Both the position numbers and the translations under genes were made by a program. The notes under the pieces were generated by a model. The model did not search any database. It worked only from the letters and a program-made list of their open reading frames with translations, and was not told the DNA's origin. Source: G965202915 sp965205955 (GTDB taxonomy: Bacteria; Pseudomonadota; Gammaproteobacteria; Eutrophobiales; Eutrophobiaceae). From it: a DNA stretch of 64,000 nucleotides. Of this stretch, positions 62,342-64,000 are shown piece after piece. Position 1 is the stretch's first letter, and each line of letters begins with the position of its first letter. The stretch is from positions 2,418,001 to 2,482,000 of the forward strand of contig OZ242192.1 in the NCBI GenBank assembly GCA_965205955.1, given 5' to 3'.

Positions 62342-63130
62342 GTGATAATCGGCTTCTATCAATTTCGCCCTGCGTTCGGCAAAGCGGCGGCCAATACCCG
62401 AAAAATTATCAAGGCGCTGGCAGCGGTGCAGGCCGACCTGATCGTGCTGCCGGAGCTGGCGCTGTCCGGCTACTACTTTCGCGACGACCGCGAAGCGCTG
62501 TCCCTGGCGGAAGACCCGCACCATTCCCCGCACCTCGATTCCCTGATCGCGCTTTGCCGCGACAGACAACTGCATACCGTGATCGGGTTTGCGGAAAAAC
62601 AAAAAGACAAATGCTTTAACAGCGCCGCCCTGATCGGCCCGCGCGGCATCCTGCACATATACAGAAAACTGCATCTATTCAATGAAGAAAAACAATGGAT
62701 GAGCCCCGGCGACATACCCTTGCAGCTCAACCAAGTCAACGGGATCAACCTCGGCATAATGATTTGTTTCGATTGGTTCTTCCCGGAGACCGCCCGCACC
62801 CTGGCGATGCAGGGCGCGGAGATCATCTGCCATCCGTCCAACCTGGTACTGCCCTTCTGTCAGCAAACCATGCTGTCCCGCTGCCTGGAAAACAGAGTAT
62901 TCGCGGTCACCGCAAACCGTTATGGCGCAGACCACAGACCGTTCGGCACATTGAAATTTACCGGGAAAAGCCAGATCGTCTCACCAAAAGGCGCCCTGCT
63001 CCACCGCGCCGCAGCGCAGAGAGACTCCGTATTCATCACGGAGATCGATCCCGAACAAGCGCATAACAAATCCATTACTGAACACAACCAGCTATTCAGC
63101 GACCGGCGCCCCGAATTTTACACCCGGTGA
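62342..63130 (+). CDS. Nitrilase-superfamily carbon-nitrogen hydrolase
   Basis: 262 residues, GTG start 5 bases after glmU. Catalytic triad: Glu in VLPELALSGYYF, Lys in YRKLHLF, Cys in IMICFDWFFPETAR. Other features: NSAALIGPRGIL, LGIMICFD and RCLENRVFAVTANRYG. The FDWFFPE context is typical of amidase-like members (omega-amidase, N-carbamoylputrescine hydrolase type); a substrate cannot be assigned. It is adjacent to rraA with a small overlap of frames. Not close to the aldoxime dehydratase, which is 58 kb away. Confidence 0.85.
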   Translation: MIIGFYQFRPAFGKAAANTRKIIKALAAVQADLIVLPELALSGYYFRDDREALSLAEDPHHSPHLDSLIALCRDRQLHTVIGFAEKQKDKCFNSAALIGPRGILHIYRKLHLFNEEKQWMSPGDIPLQLNQVNGINLGIMICFDWFFPETARTLAMQGAEIICHPSNLVLPFCQQTMLSRCLENRVFAVTANRYGADHRPFGTLKFTGKSQIVSPKGALLHRAAAQRDSVFITEIDPEQAHNKSITEHNQLFSDRRPEFYTR

Positions 63131-63135
63131 CAACC

Positions 63136-63615
63136 ATGAAATTTGCCACCGCCGATCTCTGCGATGAATACCGAGACCATCTGCAAATAGCCGAACCGCT
63201 GTTCAAGGACTACGGCGGCAGAAAAATATTTTCCGGCAGCCTGTCCACCGTGAAAACCTTCGAGGACAACTCGCTGCTCAGAACCGCACTGGAAGAACCC
63301 GGTCAGGGCAAAGTGCTGGTAGTGGACGGCGGCGCCTCATTGCGCTGCGCATTGCTCGGCGACCAACTGGCCGCATTGGCCGGAGATAACGGCTGGCAGG
63401 GCATCGTCCTGTACGGCTGCATACGCGACTCCGCCGCCATTGCCGCTATGGACATAGGCATCAAGGCGCTGAATACCAATCCCCGCAAAAGCATAAAGAA
63501 AGGGGCGGGCAAGCGCGACATCCCGCTCACCTTCGCCGGGGTAACATTCAATGCCGGCGACTACCTGTACGCCGATCAGGACGGCCTGGTAGTCAGCGCG
63601 AAAAAGATCCTATAA
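63136..63615 (+). CDS. rraA: RraA-family protein (regulator of RNase E / aldolase-fold)
   Basis: 159 residues from ATG 63136 (GGTGA upstream; a GTG at 63127 is also open). Closely follows E. coli RraA: TADLCDEYRDHLQIAEPLFKDYGGR (in parts), TVKTFEDNSLL, GKVLVVDGGASLRCALLGDQLA, GIVLYGCIRDS, MDIGIKALNTNP and GVTFNAGDYLYADQDGLVVS. RraA inhibits RNase E by binding its scaffold region; some members of the fold are 4-hydroxy-4-methyl-2-oxoglutarate aldolases, so function is not certain. Confidence 0.9.
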   Translation: MKFATADLCDEYRDHLQIAEPLFKDYGGRKIFSGSLSTVKTFEDNSLLRTALEEPGQGKVLVVDGGASLRCALLGDQLAALAGDNGWQGIVLYGCIRDSAAIAAMDIGIKALNTNPRKSIKKGAGKRDIPLTFAGVTFNAGDYLYADQDGLVVSAKKIL

Positions 63616-63632
63616 ACAACCGCCGGCCCGCA

Positions 63633-64000
63633 CTACGCATCGATAACCACCTCGGTGCCCACAGCCACAAGATCGAACAACTCAATCACATCCTCATTGC
63701 GCATGCGTATGCACCCCCTTGAGCCCGGCTTTCCCATCTCAACATCCGCCGGCGCGCCGTGTATATAGATATAACGCCGGTAACTGTCCAGCTCCCCGCC
63801 CTGGTTCCGGCCCGGCTCTTCGCCGCTCAGCCACAGTATGCGCGTCAATATCCAATCCCGCCCCGGATACGATTGCCGCAACTTCGGACCATATACCTCA
63901 CCCGTTGCCCGCCGTTCGACAAACACCGTATTCGGCGCACAATCAGCGCCAAACTTTTCCGCGATCACATGCCGCCCCGTTGGCGTACATTCACTCCCCA
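63633..64000 (-). CDS. L,D-transpeptidase (YkuD), 5' end off the right edge
   Basis: The minus frame is open from 63633 through the window edge: residues GSECTPTGRHVIAEKFG precede the GTG at 63968, and match the start of YkuD domains, so that GTG is not the true start. Catalytic motif HGAPADVEMGKPGSRGCIRMRNEDV holds the conserved His and Cys (SRGC). It would cross-link peptidoglycan or attach lipoproteins in the periplasm; any signal peptide lies outside the window. Converges on rraA with 17 bases between stops. Confidence 0.85.
   Translation of the reverse strand, partial: GSECTPTGRHVIAEKFGADCAPNTVFVERRATGEVYGPKLRQSYPGRDWILTRILWLSGEEPGRNQGGELDSYRRYIYIHGAPADVEMGKPGSRGCIRMRNEDVIELFDLVAVGTEVVIDA

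Noticed and set aside
62342..63130. Nitrilase-family gene as partner of the aldoxime dehydratase
   Set aside because: It is 58 kb away in a glmU-rraA neighbourhood and its motif context looks amidase-like, so no functional link is supported.

Overview
The window looks like a chromosomal segment of a gammaproteobacterium. The clearest markers are the conserved cluster caxA-kdsD-kdsC-lptC-lptA-lptB-rpoN-hpf-ptsN-hprK-EIIA-HPr-EI, an MSHA-type pilus/pseudopilus locus, amgK-murU peptidoglycan recycling, icd next to aceK, a fused siroheme synthase, and lipopolysaccharide (Kdo, Lpt) genes. I cannot name a genus. Base composition is near balanced by eye, except for one strongly AT-rich stretch of glycosyltransferase genes at about 11.2-15.7 kb and 19.1-20.0 kb. 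I saw no rRNA, tRNA, CRISPR array or transposase.

Layout. 1-0.8 kb: a membrane TPR protein cut by the left edge. 1.2-4.3 kb: a compact five-gene run on + (TauE/SafE permease, a stand-alone CULT/cereblon-fold protein, YjbQ, DUF427, haem aldoxime dehydratase) facing ferrochelatase. 5.5-9.8 kb: squalene/phytoene synthase family gene, isocitrate dehydrogenase and its kinase/phosphatase. 9.8-22.7 kb (minus): an AddB-like and an AddA-like DNA-repair nuclease/helicase pair, split by an AT-rich GT2 gene and followed by four tandem GT8 glycosyltransferases, then cysG. Each GT8 copy is separated by a chimeric scar made of the head of cysG and the tail of addA. 23-31 kb: egtD, mltF, a Sel1-repeat protein, apbE, yajQ and a cyclic-nucleotide-binding/rhodanese/coiled-coil protein. 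31.6-33.6 kb: proS and acylphosphatase. 33.7-45.6 kb (minus): mgtE, a regulatory PTS with HPr kinase but no intact rapZ, rpoN, and Lpt/Kdo genes. 45.8-47.4 kb: amgK-murU. 47.5-49.0 kb: a methyltransferase-AlkB pair bracketed by an inverted repeat. 49.3-60.7 kb (minus): the MSHA-like locus from secretin to large Cys-rich pseudopilins. 61-64 kb: glmU, a nitrilase-family amidase, rraA, and an L,D-transpeptidase cut by the right edge.

How the parts fit. Much of the window serves the cell envelope: Kdo synthesis, LPS transport, UDP-GlcNAc synthesis, MurNAc recycling, lytic transglycosylase, L,D-transpeptidase and surface glycosyltransferases. A second theme is carbon/nitrogen control (EI-HPr-EIIA-HprK-PtsN-RpoN and Icd-AceK). 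The least ordinary parts are the GT8 array with its duplication scars, the CULT-containing operon with aldoxime dehydratase, the methyltransferase-AlkB module and the CNB-rhodanese-coiled-coil protein. Functional calls rest on motif recognition by reading; no database search was run.
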